Source of the DNA: Bradyrhizobium sp. CCBAU 53421
GTDB lineage: Bacteria; Pseudomonadota; Alphaproteobacteria; Rhizobiales; Xanthobacteraceae
Direction: 5' to 3'
Assembly: GCF_015291625.1 (NCBI RefSeq)
Contig: NZ_CP030047.1
Location: 2,666,001-2,730,000 of the forward strand
Length of the DNA: 64,000 nucleotides
Shown: positions 38,859-47,495 of the stretch, one piece after another
Layout of the letters: each line of letters opens with the position of its first letter
How positions within the stretch are numbered: the stretch's first letter is position 1
Position numbers and translations under genes: made by a program
Notes under the pieces: generated by a model
Told to the model about the DNA's origin: nothing
The model's input: the letters and a program-made list of their open reading frames with translations, nothing else
Databases searched by the model: none

Positions 38859-39836
38859 TCAACCCGCTTTCGCCGCGAGGTCCGCGATCGCCTTCATCAC
38901 GGCGTTGCGGATGCCGGGATCGTAGAGGATGTGGCCGGCGCCATCGACGATGCGAACCTCGCTGCCCGGCCAGCGCGCGGCGAGCGCGTGCGACGTCGCG
39001 GGCGGGCACAGCAGGTCGTAACGGCCCTGCACCAGGATGCCGGGAATGCCGGCGAGCTTGCCGGCCTCGTCCATCAGCTGGTTCGGCCGCATGAAGCAAT
39101 TGTTGGCGAAGTAGTGCGCCTCCATGAACGGCGTTGAGGGCAGGGCGCCAGATGCCTTCGTCAGGTCGAGCCGGGTCTGCTTCGGCGTGTGCTCCGACAG
39201 CGTGCGTTCGGTGTCGTGCCAGGCGCGCGCGGCCGGCGCATGCACGGCTGTGTCGGGATCGAGGATGCGGCGGTAATAGGCCGCAAGCGGCGTCGCACGC
39301 TCGGGCTCGGGCAGGAAGTTGAGGAAGTCCTCGGAGAGGCCGGGATAGACGCGCGGCAAAGCGCGCAGGAACACGTCTTCCAGTTCCTCAGCCGTGCCGA
39401 GAAACGTCGCGCGCAGTGCGAGCCCGCTGACCCGCTCCGGATGCGCCTCTGCATAGGCCAGCGCCAGCGTCGCGCCCCAGGAGCCGCCGGCCACCATCCA
39501 GCGCGCGAAGCCGAAGCGCTCGCGGATCTTCTCCAGGTCGGCGATCAAATGCTGGGTCGTGTTGTGGTCGCGGCCGCCCTTCGGCCGGCTGCGGCCGCAG
39601 CCGCGCTGGTCGAACAGCACGGCGTGAAAGCGTTCGGGATCGAACAGCCGGCGGTGATCCGGCTGGCAGCCGCTGCCCGGGCCGCCATGCAGATAGACCG
39701 CTGGGATGCCGCCCTCGCGCCCGACGCTCTCGACGTGCAAATTGTGCCCGTCGCCGACATCGAGCCACTCCGATGTCAGGGGAGCAAAGGGATCGGCGCG
39801 CCTTGCAGCCTTGCCGGCATCGGCATCAGGCGCCAT
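38859..39836 (-). CDS. pip: Prolyl aminopeptidase (proline iminopeptidase), overlapping pqqE
   Basis: 325 residues from ATG 39836, preceded by GGAG; the long upstream frame lies inside pqqE. Alpha/beta hydrolase with the oxyanion motif YLHGGPGSGC, the FDQRGCGRSRP segment typical of prolyl aminopeptidases, and the nucleophile Ser119 in GGSWGATLAL. The Asp and His of the triad lie in VQGRYDLLCPP and VDGAGH. It removes N-terminal proline from peptides. The start overlaps the pqqE stop by 11 bp, so it is translated as the last gene of the pqq operon; a role in handling the PqqA peptide is possible but unproven. Confidence 0.9.
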   Translation of the reverse strand: MAPDADAGKAARRADPFAPLTSEWLDVGDGHNLHVESVGREGGIPAVYLHGGPGSGCQPDHRRLFDPERFHAVLFDQRGCGRSRPKGGRDHNTTQHLIADLEKIRERFGFARWMVAGGSWGATLALAYAEAHPERVSGLALRATFLGTAEELEDVFLRALPRVYPGLSEDFLNFLPEPERATPLAAYYRRILDPDTAVHAPAARAWHDTERTLSEHTPKQTRLDLTKASGALPSTPFMEAHYFANNCFMRPNQLMDEAGKLAGIPGILVQGRYDLLCPPATSHALAARWPGSEVRIVDGAGHILYDPGIRNAVMKAIADLAAKAG

Positions 39837-41046
39837 TGCGCTGGTCTCCGTGTTCGTCCGTCTCCAGCGTGCCGCCGGCGAAGTTGCGGTAGAGGAAGCG
39901 GTTCTGCGTGCCGGCGGATTCCTGCTCGGCCTGCTTGAAGATCTCCTCGTGCCGCGGCGACAGCGCGCAGGCCGGGTCGGTATTGGCGGCATCGCCGGTC
40001 AGCGCAAAGGCCTGGCAGCGGCAGCCGCCGTAGTCGACCTCGCGGAATTCGCAAGACTTGCACGGCTCCGGCATCCAGCCGGTGCCGCGATAGCGGTTGA
40101 AGGCCTCCGAGTTCTGCCAGATCCAGGCGATCGAATGATTCGAACGGACGGATTCGAATTCGAGCCCGGTGATGCTCTCGGCGGCGTGGCACGGCAGCAC
40201 CTTGCCGGCCGGCGAGATGTTGAAGAACTGGCGACCCCAGCCGCCCATGCATTTCTTCGGCCGCAGCGCGTAGTAATCCGGCACCACATAGTCGATCGCG
40301 AGCGTGCCCTTCAGGCGCGCCTGGGCTTCCTCGACGATCCGGCTGGTCTCCTCGATCTGCGCGATCGTCGGCATCAGCGCGGCGCGGTTCTTCAGCGCCC
40401 AGCCGTAATACTGCACGTTGGCGACTTCGAGCCGGTCGGCATCGAGGTCGACCGCCATCTGGATGATGTCGGACAGCTGATGCAGGTTCTGCCGGTGCAT
40501 CACGGCGTTCACCGTGAGCGGCATGTCGAGCTCGCGCGTCCATTTCGCGACTTCGAGCTTCTTGCGATGTGCGTCCTTCAGGCCCGCGACGCGATCGGCG
40601 ACCACGGGTTCATTGCCCTGGAAGCTGATCTGTACATGGCTGAGGCCGGCATCGGACAGCGCCGAAAGCTTGTCCCTGGTCAACAGCACGGCTGATGTGA
40701 TCAGGTTGGAATAGAGCCCGACATCGGTCGCGTGCTGCACCAGCTCGACGATGTCCTTGCGCGCGGTCGGCTCGCCGCCGGAGAAATGGACCTGCAGCAC
40801 GCCGAGCTCGGCAAGCTCGCTCAGCACCTTCTTCCATTCCTCTGACGTGAGCTCGGTCGAGCCGCGGTCGAGCTCGACCGGGTTGGAGCAATACGGACAT
40901 TGCAGCGGGCAGCGGTGGGTGATCTCGAGCAGCACCGCGAGCGGGATGCCGTAGGTCTCGGCCGCCGAGCGGGTTTGCTCGAGCACCGCGAGCCCGTCGG
41001 TCGGGCCTGCCGTCGTTGTCTTGTTGCCGGCGAGCGTGTCACTCAT
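39826..41046 (-). CDS. pqqE: PQQ biosynthesis radical SAM protein PqqE
   Basis: 406 residues from ATG 41046. A radical SAM enzyme that joins the glutamate and tyrosine side chains of PqqA. The SAM cluster motif THRCPLQCPYC is near residue 50, followed by VHFSGGEPTARKD. The C-terminal SPASM domain has the cysteines C-KSCEFREVDYGGCRC-Q for the auxiliary clusters. The start overlaps the pqqD stop in an ATGA (41043-41046), which fits the need for PqqD as a peptide chaperone. Confidence 0.97.
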   Translation of the reverse strand: MSDTLAGNKTTTAGPTDGLAVLEQTRSAAETYGIPLAVLLEITHRCPLQCPYCSNPVELDRGSTELTSEEWKKVLSELAELGVLQVHFSGGEPTARKDIVELVQHATDVGLYSNLITSAVLLTRDKLSALSDAGLSHVQISFQGNEPVVADRVAGLKDAHRKKLEVAKWTRELDMPLTVNAVMHRQNLHQLSDIIQMAVDLDADRLEVANVQYYGWALKNRAALMPTIAQIEETSRIVEEAQARLKGTLAIDYVVPDYYALRPKKCMGGWGRQFFNISPAGKVLPCHAAESITGLEFESVRSNHSIAWIWQNSEAFNRYRGTGWMPEPCKSCEFREVDYGGCRCQAFALTGDAANTDPACALSPRHEEIFKQAEQESAGTQNRFLYRNFAGGTLETDEHGDQRNGA

Positions 41047-41351
41047 GCTGTGCTCTCGCGCGCTTCGGTGAGAAAGCCCTTGTCGGCCAGGTCCTGCAGC
41101 ATCGCGATCACGTCGGTCGCGATCGCCTCGCGTGGCGCGGCGTATTTTTCCGCGAGCTGATCCACCATCTCTGCGACGCTGCGCACGCCGTCGCAAAGCT
41201 GCAGCACCTCGACCGCGATCTCGTCCGGCGCCAGCACGCGCTCCGGGGCCAGGATCACCCAGACCTGCCGCGTTTCGTCGAATTTCAGCTTGGTATGGCG
41301 CGGCAGTTTCGGCCGGCTGGTCTCGCTGACGCTGATGTTGCGGCTGGCCAT
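41043..41351 (-). CDS. pqqD: PQQ biosynthesis peptide chaperone PqqD
   Basis: 102 residues from ATG 41351; a longer frame to 41411 overlaps pqqC and is rejected. PqqD is a small winged-helix protein that binds the PqqA peptide and presents it to PqqE. Family pattern is visible: PRHTKLKFDETRQVWVILAP, then ILAPERVLAPDEIAVEVLQL and VAEMVDQLAEKYAAPREAI. It is a separate protein here, not fused to PqqC as in some methylotrophs. 10 bp separate it from pqqC. Confidence 0.95.
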   Translation of the reverse strand: MASRNISVSETSRPKLPRHTKLKFDETRQVWVILAPERVLAPDEIAVEVLQLCDGVRSVAEMVDQLAEKYAAPREAIATDVIAMLQDLADKGFLTEARESTA

Positions 41352-41361
41352 GATGTTGTCT

Positions 41362-42141
41362 CTAACTTGGCTTCGGCACGAAGGCGCCGGGCGGAATCTG
41401 GCCATCGACATAGGCGTGATACAGCGCGTCGAGCTGCACCCACAGCACGTTGGTCTTGAAGATCAGCGCGTTGCAGACCGCCTCGCGCTCGGCGGGCGTC
41501 TTCGCATGCTGCTTGACGTATTCGAGCGCAAAGCCGGCATCGCGCGGCGCCTGGGTCAGGCGGCGGCTGAAATAGCTCATGATGTCGGGGTTGACGAAAT
41601 CGTAGTGCTTCAGCATCCCCGAGATGCGCTCCTCGTGCAGGTTCGGCGCGAACAATTCGGTGAGCGAGGAGGCGATCGCCTCCAGCGGCGTGCGGTCGCG
41701 GCAGAAATGCACATAGGCCTCCACGGCGAAGCGCGTCGCCGGCAGGATGCCTTCGGTGGATTCCACATAGGCGGTGTCGAGGCCGAGGCCTTCGGTCAGC
41801 TTCAGCCAGCGCTCGATGCCGCCTTCGCTGCCGATATCGCCGTCGTGGTCTTCGATGCGATGCCGCCACTCGACGCGCGTGTTGCGATCGCGGAAGCGCG
41901 AGATCACCATCGCGTCCTTCAGCGGGATCGTGCTCTGGTAGTAATAGCGGTTGAGCGCCCAGGCCTGGACCTGGCCCTTGTTGAGCTTGCCGCCGTGCAG
42001 CAGGCGGTGGAACGGATGCAGGCTGTGGTAGCGCGTCGCACCGATCGTGCGCAGCGTCGCTTCCATCTCCTCGGCACTGTCGAGCGTGATGCCCTTGCCG
42101 ATCGAGAGCGCGGTCATTCCGTTTGTAGGCACGACATTCAC
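41362..42141 (-). CDS. pqqC: PQQ synthase PqqC (final oxidase step)
   Basis: 259 residues from GTG 42141, chosen because GTGA overlaps the pqqB stop and CGGAG lies 8 bases before it; ATG 42117 is the alternative. PqqC carries out the ring closure and oxidation giving PQQ without a metal or cofactor. Recognisable stretches are RYHSLHPFHRLLHGGKLNKG, WALNRYYYQSTIPLKD and WRHRIEDHDGD, holding active-site His, Tyr and Arg residues. Length is typical of PqqC alone. Confidence 0.96.
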   Translation of the reverse strand: MNVVPTNGMTALSIGKGITLDSAEEMEATLRTIGATRYHSLHPFHRLLHGGKLNKGQVQAWALNRYYYQSTIPLKDAMVISRFRDRNTRVEWRHRIEDHDGDIGSEGGIERWLKLTEGLGLDTAYVESTEGILPATRFAVEAYVHFCRDRTPLEAIASSLTELFAPNLHEERISGMLKHYDFVNPDIMSYFSRRLTQAPRDAGFALEYVKQHAKTPAEREAVCNALIFKTNVLWVQLDALYHAYVDGQIPPGAFVPKPS

Positions 42142-43067
42142 AGCACGATCTCCGTTCCGTCGGAGGGAATCTGCCAGCCCGCCTGTTCGGCCGCCTTGCG
42201 TTCGGCCGAGGTCCCAAGCAGCGCCGGGTTGGAGTTGTTGATATGCAAAAACACTTTTCGTCCGATGTCGAGCCCGGCGAGGCTCGCGATCGCGCCCTGA
42301 TCGCCCGACATCGCGATATGTCCCATGCCCTGGCCGGTCTTGTTGCCAAGCCCGGCCGCGATCAGCTCGTCGTCGCGCCACACCGTGCCGTCGAAGAACA
42401 CCAGCGGCGCGCCCTTGAGCCGGGATTTCAGCTCGTCGGTCACCCGGGCGCAGGCGGCCAGGAAGTAGAAATATTTGCCGCTGAGCTTGTCCGCAATACG
42501 CAGGCCAAGCGTATCGCCAACGCCGTCGGCCCCCGCCGGGTGCGCCTTGCCTTCGAGATACCAGGCACCCTTGCCGGGAACCTCGAACGGCAGCACCTCG
42601 AGCCCGGACGGCGATCCGTCGGGCAGGGCCGGTTCGAAGGCGTGGTCGACGGCGATCGGCCGGCGGGCGACGTTCTTGTCGCTCAGCACGTTGAAGATGC
42701 TGTTCGCGCGCAGGATCGCCAGCACCCGTTCATGCGCGTAGATCGCAAACGGCGAGCCCTCGCGCATCGACAGCAGCCCGGCGACGGCATCGATCTCGCC
42801 ATTGGTGAGGATGACGCCCGCGATCGGGCTATGGCGCAGGGCGCCGTGCTTCGGATGCAGCTGTGGCGTCGCGATCAGCTGCTGGCGCAGATCCGGGGAA
42901 GCGTTGACCAGGAACCAGTGCGCGCCGTCGCCGCTGACGGCGATCGAGGCTTGCGTGCTCTGCAATTCGGGATGGTCGCTTCGCGCCGTCCTGCAGACGG
43001 CACAGCCGCAGTTCCACTGCGGAACGCCGCCACCCGCTGCGGCACCCAGGACGACGACACGAAGCAT
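42138..43067 (-). CDS. pqqB: PQQ biosynthesis protein PqqB
   Basis: 309 residues; GGGGACGG precedes the start. A metallo-beta-lactamase-fold protein thought to hydroxylate an intermediate before PqqC. The opening VVVLGAAAGGGVPQWNCGC and the SPDLRQQLIATPQL segment are family-specific; the N-terminal cysteines in CGCAVC form a zinc site in homologues. It lies 174 bp after pqqA, a gap usual in pqq operons where pqqA is made in excess, and overlaps pqqC by 4 bp. Confidence 0.96.
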   Translation of the reverse strand: MLRVVVLGAAAGGGVPQWNCGCAVCRTARSDHPELQSTQASIAVSGDGAHWFLVNASPDLRQQLIATPQLHPKHGALRHSPIAGVILTNGEIDAVAGLLSMREGSPFAIYAHERVLAILRANSIFNVLSDKNVARRPIAVDHAFEPALPDGSPSGLEVLPFEVPGKGAWYLEGKAHPAGADGVGDTLGLRIADKLSGKYFYFLAACARVTDELKSRLKGAPLVFFDGTVWRDDELIAAGLGNKTGQGMGHIAMSGDQGAIASLAGLDIGRKVFLHINNSNPALLGTSAERKAAEQAGWQIPSDGTEIVL

Positions 43068-43241
43068 GATCCGTCCCCTGGAGACGTTTGACTCGGACCC
43101 AACGATTTCGACCCGCTAACCTGGGCCCAGAAACGTTACGAGGTGGACCCCGGCTTTGGAACACACCCCCATGCTCGGGAGCGCGTTACGCCCGGATGTC
43201 CACCTGCGCTAAAACGCTAAACGTGTATAGGGCGCTGCCGC

Positions 43242-43322
43242 TTACTTGCGGGTGGCGCACATATACATGTTGATTTCCATGCCGACCGACACTTCGACGA
43301 TCTTCGGTGCTTTCCAGGCCAT
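43242..43322 (-). CDS. pqqA: PQQ precursor peptide PqqA
   Basis: A 26-residue peptide, too short for most ORF callers. It starts MAWKAPKIVEVSVGMEI, and Glu16 and Tyr20 stand in the E-x3-Y arrangement required for the PqqE cross-link; it ends NMYMCATRK. GGAGA lies 7 bases before the ATG. It is the substrate whose Glu and Tyr become PQQ. It is the first gene of pqqABCDE, followed by a 174-bp spacer before pqqB. Confidence 0.97.
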   Translation of the reverse strand: MAWKAPKIVEVSVGMEINMYMCATRK

Positions 43323-43646
43323 TAGGCTCTCCTTGTTGCAACCGGACGAACTTTCCGCCCTGCAATTAAACTACTGCGGTTCGAAAAGTTCGCCACTTAA
43401 ATTTTTCGCAAGCTGCTCTGCTCAAGGACATGCTGCACTGCGAAGGGTGAATTCCGGCCAGTCACAAATTTGTGCGCGCATTTCCCGTCAAAACCCGGTG
43501 CCATCAGACCTTTTTCCTGTTGTTCGCCACACGGTGAATGGTGATCTTGGACTAAGAGACAGGGGCCGTTCGATCCTCCGAAGGTCCTGATGACGATTCT
43601 GTGCTTCCCGGTGACGGGAGGCGACTAACCGAGCCGAGTTCAGCCG
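43323..43646. other. 324-bp divergent region between pqqA and the DUF6894 gene
   Basis: Relatively AT-rich (43361-43410). It must hold the pqqA promoter on the minus strand. A perfect 12-bp palindrome CACAAATTTGTG is at 43463-43474, about 140 bp upstream of pqqA. No coding frame supported. Confidence 0.55.
43463..43474. promoter_or_regulatory. Palindrome CACAAATTTGTG upstream of pqqA
   Basis: Perfect 12-bp inverted repeat in the divergent region. Candidate operator for the pqq operon or the DUF6894 gene; no regulator assigned. Confidence 0.3.
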
Positions 43647-43904
43647 ATGCCACGCTATTTCTTCAATACCCGTATCGGCGACGAGCTGATCTCCGATCCC
43701 GACGGCGAAATCCTGCGCGATCCCGATCGCGCGTGGGAGATGGCGCGGGCTATGATTCGCGAACTGCTCAAGACCGAGGGCGCCGACGGCGCGCTGCTCA
43801 GCGCCGTGATCGAGGTGACCGACGACGAGGGCGAGATCGTGCTGGAGTTTCCATTCACCGAGGCGATTCTCGATCGCCCGGACCGCTCCATGACAAGGCA
43901 TTGA
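43647..43904 (+). CDS. DUF6894 family small protein
   Basis: 85 residues. The start MPRYFFNTRIGDELISDPDG and the acidic body ending EFPFTEAILDR match a family of short proteins common in Bradyrhizobium and relatives. No signal peptide or catalytic motif is apparent, and no function is known. It stands alone between the pqq promoter region and the sorbosone dehydrogenase gene; its ribosome site is weak. Confidence 0.75.
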   Translation: MPRYFFNTRIGDELISDPDGEILRDPDRAWEMARAMIRELLKTEGADGALLSAVIEVTDDEGEIVLEFPFTEAILDRPDRSMTRH

Positions 43905-43971
43905 GATAGGCCGACAGGCACGCGTGGCTGCAACCATGCGTTGGCCGATGCCGGCATGTTTCCGATTGCAA

Positions 43972-43983
43972 TTGTCCGGACAA
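43972..43983. promoter_or_regulatory. Palindrome TTGTCCGGACAA upstream of the sorbosone dehydrogenase gene
   Basis: Perfect 12-bp inverted repeat about 90 bp before the start at 44073. Candidate operator; no regulator assigned. Confidence 0.3.
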
Positions 43984-44072
43984 ATTCGCAAGACTATGAA
44001 CGGAAAGCCTGATAGCGCCGGTCGACCTCAATGGCGCAATGAACAAACGGCTTCCACCCAGGGGAGATCACC

Positions 44073-45347
44073 ATGAAAAAACACTCGTTCGCACCGCGCA
44101 GCCTGCTGCTCGCGGGCGTCATGCTCGGGGCGTTCACACTCTCTGCTGCGGCGCAACAGCCGGCGGCCGCGCCGGCCGCAGGTGCCGCGCCGGCCGCCCA
44201 GCCGCTGCCGCCGGGCTCGCCCCTGATCGGGCGCCCGGACAATGAAGCCGCCGCCAAGCTCGCGCCGGTGGCACCGCCGCCACTGCCGTCAGCGCCGGAC
44301 AAGCTGCCGCTTGCCAAGCTCAAGGTGCCGGCCGGCTTCAATGTCGAGGTCTATGCCGCCGGCATGGCCAATGCGCGCTCGCTGGCGCTCGGCGACAAGG
44401 GCACCGTGTTCGTCGGCAGCCGCCTCGTCGACAAGGTCTATGCGATCGTCAACAAGGACGGCAAACGCTCGGTCAAGGTGATCGCGTCCGGCCTCTACCG
44501 CCCGAACGGCGTCGCCTTCAAGGACGGCACGCTCTACATCGCCGAGCTTTCGAAGGTCTCCAAGATCGACAAGATCGAGGACAATCTGGACAACCCGCCG
44601 AAGCCGACCGTCATCTACGACAAGCTGCCGAAGGACGAGGCGCATGGCTGGAAGTTCATCGCCATCGGTCCGGACAACAAGCTCTATGTCCCGGTCGGCC
44701 AGCCCGGCAACAACGTGCTGCATGACGCCGATCACGGTCAGATCCGCCGCATGAATCTCGACGGCTCCGGCGCCGAGGTCTACGCGCTCGGCGTCCGCAA
44801 CTCGGTCGGCTTCGACTGGAATCCCGAGACCAAGCAGATGTACTTCACCGACAACGGCCGCGACTGGCTGTCGGAGACGGTGCCGGAGGACGAGCTCAAC
44901 CGCGTCACCAAGGCGGGCGAGGATTTCGGCGCGCCGTTCTGCTACCAGGGCAACATCATCGACCAGGAGCTCGGCTGGGGCAAGAACTGCAAGGACTACA
45001 CCGCGCCGGTCGGCCTGATGGGTCCGCACACCGCCTCGCTCGGCATGCGCTTCTACACCGGAAGCCAGTTCCCGAAGGCCTACAAGAACGCGATCTTCGT
45101 GGCGCGTCACGGCTCCTGGAACAAGTCGCAGAAGCAGGGCGGCGACGTCGTCGTCGTCAAGCTGAACAAGGACGGCACCGTGAAGTCGGTCGAGCCGTTC
45201 CTGACCGGCTTCCTCGAGGACAACAAGTATGTCGGCCGCCCGGTCGACGTGATGCTGCTGAAGGATGGCTCGATGCTGGTGTCCGACGACTGGAACGGCG
45301 CGGTCTATCGCGTCAGCTACGGCAAGCCGAAGGTCGCTAATCAGTAA
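44073..45347 (+). CDS. PQQ-type sorbosone/aldose dehydrogenase, periplasmic
   Basis: 424 residues with a Sec signal (cleavage near LSAAAQQ) and an Ala/Pro-rich linker to about residue 75. The rest is a six-bladed beta-propeller of the soluble glucose/sorbosone dehydrogenase class: GMANARSLALGDKGTVFVGS, SGLYRPNGVAFKDGTLYIAE, GHGQIRRMNLDGSG-like blades and ARHGSWNKSQKQGGDVV near the end. Such enzymes oxidise sugars or aldehydes using PQQ. The pqq operon lies 750 bp away and a dihaem cytochrome c gene follows, which could take the electrons. Actual substrate unknown. Confidence 0.88.
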   Translation: MKKHSFAPRSLLLAGVMLGAFTLSAAAQQPAAAPAAGAAPAAQPLPPGSPLIGRPDNEAAAKLAPVAPPPLPSAPDKLPLAKLKVPAGFNVEVYAAGMANARSLALGDKGTVFVGSRLVDKVYAIVNKDGKRSVKVIASGLYRPNGVAFKDGTLYIAELSKVSKIDKIEDNLDNPPKPTVIYDKLPKDEAHGWKFIAIGPDNKLYVPVGQPGNNVLHDADHGQIRRMNLDGSGAEVYALGVRNSVGFDWNPETKQMYFTDNGRDWLSETVPEDELNRVTKAGEDFGAPFCYQGNIIDQELGWGKNCKDYTAPVGLMGPHTASLGMRFYTGSQFPKAYKNAIFVARHGSWNKSQKQGGDVVVVKLNKDGTVKSVEPFLTGFLEDNKYVGRPVDVMLLKDGSMLVSDDWNGAVYRVSYGKPKVANQ

Positions 45348-45358
45348 CAACCGCTAAC

Positions 45359-45437
45359 GTCATTCCGGGCTGGTGCGACAGCACCAGACCCGGAATCTCG
45401 AGATTCCGGGTTCGCCCTTCGGGCGCCCCGGAATGAC
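45359..45437. repeat. Palindromic intergenic repeat, 79 bp
   Basis: Begins GTCATTCCGGG and ends CCCCGGAATGAC, with an inner CCCGGAATCTCGAGATTCCGGG palindrome split across its centre. Lies between the sorbosone dehydrogenase and cytochrome genes. Confidence 0.75.
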
Positions 45438-45460
45438 ACTGAGAAAATCAGGAGCAGACG

Positions 45461-46030
45461 ATGCGTAAGATCATGATCTCTGTGCTCCTGTTTGCATCAA
45501 CTGCTCTTTCCGCAAATGCCGAGACCATCCAGGAGCGCGCTGCGGCATGCTTCGCCTGCCATGGCGAGCATGGCATGTCGGAGACCGAGAACACGCCGTC
45601 GCTTGGCGGCCAGACGGCGCCCTATGCGCTGATCCAGCTCTTCATGTTCCGCGAGAAGCTCAGGGTATTCGACCCGATGAACGAGATGGCGAAGCCGATG
45701 ACCGACGACGATCTGCGCGCCTTCTCCGATTTCATCGCCACCCTGCCGAAGCCCGCGCCGCCCGCGGACGCCGGCGATCCGGCGCGGATGGCGCGCGGCC
45801 AGGCGCTGGCGCAGCAGAACCGCTGCAACAGCTGCCACAACACCGATTTTTCGGGCAAGGACAACGTCCCCCGCATCGCCAACCAGCGCGAGGACTACCT
45901 CGCCAAGACGCTGGCCGAATACAAGGACAACAGCCGCCACGGCTACGACGCCACCATGGCCGACGTGATGCAGACGGTCACCAAGGAGCAGATCGGCGAC
46001 CTTGCCTATTACATCGCGCACGTCCGCTGA
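45461..46030 (+). CDS. Dihaem cytochrome c (c4-like), periplasmic
   Basis: 189 residues with a signal peptide (cleavage near LSANAET). Two class I haem-attachment sites, CFACH (30-34) and CNSCH (122-126), define two cytochrome domains of about 85 residues, as in cytochrome c4. Each domain has the usual glycine/methionine-rich region after the haem site. It should carry electrons in the periplasm, plausibly from the preceding PQQ dehydrogenase to a terminal oxidase. A repeat element separates the two genes, so cotranscription is likely but not assured. Confidence 0.92.
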   Translation: MRKIMISVLLFASTALSANAETIQERAAACFACHGEHGMSETENTPSLGGQTAPYALIQLFMFREKLRVFDPMNEMAKPMTDDDLRAFSDFIATLPKPAPPADAGDPARMARGQALAQQNRCNSCHNTDFSGKDNVPRIANQREDYLAKTLAEYKDNSRHGYDATMADVMQTVTKEQIGDLAYYIAHVR

Positions 46031-46102
46031 AACATCAGGCGGCGGGCCGCTGGCCTTGCTGTTCGTGTGGGGCTAAAACGCCTCCGTCATACGGAGTGTC
46101 AC

Positions 46103-47494
46103 ATGCAGGATCTTTGGCGTCTGTCGGCGGCTGAACTCGCCTCCCTCATCAAATCGAAGAAGGTATCGGCGAAGGAGGCGGCGGAGGCCGGGCTCGCCCG
46201 GCTCGATGCGGTCAACCCGAAGATCAATGCGGTGGTCGATCACCGGCCGGACGACGTGCTGGCACAGGCAGCCAAGATTGATGCGGCCATTGCGCGCGGT
46301 GAGGCGGTCGGGCCGCTCGCCGGCGTGCCTGTCACCATCAAGGTCAATGTCGACCAGGAGGGCTACGCCACCACCAACGGGCTGAAGGCGCAGCGCGACG
46401 TCATCGCCAAGGTCGACAATCCGGTGGTCGCCAATCTGCGCAAGGCCGGCGCGGTGCTGCTCGGCCGCACCAATTGTCCGGCGGTGTCCTATCGCTGGTT
46501 CACCACCAACCTCATTCACGGCGACACCAAGAACCCGCGCGACCCCGGTATCACCCCGGGCGGCTCGTCCGGCGGCGCGGGCTCCGCGGTCGCGGCCGGC
46601 ATCGGCCATATCGCGCATGGCACCGATATCGCGGGCTCGGTCCGCTATCCGGCCTATGCCTGCGGCGTGCACGGCCTGCGGCCGAGTATGGGCCGCATTC
46701 CCGCTTTCAATTCGGCATTGCCGGAGCGTCCGATCGGCCCGCAGATCAGCGCGGTGTCGGGCCCGCTGGCGCGCACCGTCAACGACCTGCGCATCTCGCT
46801 CGCGGCGATGTCGGCGCCGGACTATCGCGATCCCTGGTACGCGCCGGTGCCGCTCGACGGACCGCCCCGGGAGAAGCGGGTTGCGATGTGCCTCAATCCC
46901 GATGGCCTCAACCCGGTGCCGGAAGTGGTCGCCGCGGTGGCCGATGCCGGCAAGCGGTTGCGCGAGGCCGGCTGGATCGTCGAGGAGATCGCCGACACGC
47001 CGTCGCTGCGCGAGGCGGCCGAGATCCAGACCCGGCTCTGGCTCGGCGACGGTTACGAGGCCCAGCTTGCGTTCGCCGAACGCGAGGGCGATCCCGGCGC
47101 GCTGGCCTGCCTGCGCGGCGTCCGCTCCAAAGTGCATCCGTTCGACCTGTCGCAGGCGCTGACCCGCCGCGCCACCTTGACCCGCGAGTGGTTCGCCTTC
47201 TTCGACAAATATCCGGTGCTGCTGATGCCGGTGTCCGGTGAGCTGCCGTTCCCCGATCATCTCGACCGCAAGGACGAGGCGTCGTTCGCGCGGGTCTGGC
47301 ACGCCCAGCTGCCGCAGATCGCGATCCCCTTCATGGGATTGCCGGGGCTTGTCGTCTCCACGGGCCTCGTCGGGCGAATCCCGGTAGGTGTGCAGCTGGT
47401 GGCCGGGCGCTACCGCGAGGACCTCTGCCTTGCCGCGGGCGAGGCGGTCGAGGCCGGCGGCACGCCGTCGTCGCCGATCGATCCGGTGATTTAA
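46103..47494 (+). CDS. Amidase (amidase-signature family)
   Basis: 463 residues from ATG 46103, with CGGAG upstream. The Ser-cisSer-Lys triad is complete: Lys80 in VPVTIKVNVD, Ser155 in TPGGSSGGAG and Ser179 in GTDIAGSVRYPA. The remaining regions fit the amidase-signature fold, whose members hydrolyse amides of carboxylic acids; substrate cannot be deduced. There is no GatC/GatB nearby, so it is not the tRNA amidotransferase subunit. The glutathione peroxidase gene begins one base after its stop, suggesting one operon. Confidence 0.93.
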   Translation: MQDLWRLSAAELASLIKSKKVSAKEAAEAGLARLDAVNPKINAVVDHRPDDVLAQAAKIDAAIARGEAVGPLAGVPVTIKVNVDQEGYATTNGLKAQRDVIAKVDNPVVANLRKAGAVLLGRTNCPAVSYRWFTTNLIHGDTKNPRDPGITPGGSSGGAGSAVAAGIGHIAHGTDIAGSVRYPAYACGVHGLRPSMGRIPAFNSALPERPIGPQISAVSGPLARTVNDLRISLAAMSAPDYRDPWYAPVPLDGPPREKRVAMCLNPDGLNPVPEVVAAVADAGKRLREAGWIVEEIADTPSLREAAEIQTRLWLGDGYEAQLAFAEREGDPGALACLRGVRSKVHPFDLSQALTRRATLTREWFAFFDKYPVLLMPVSGELPFPDHLDRKDEASFARVWHAQLPQIAIPFMGLPGLVVSTGLVGRIPVGVQLVAGRYREDLCLAAGEAVEAGGTPSSPIDPVI

Positions 47495-47495
47495 G

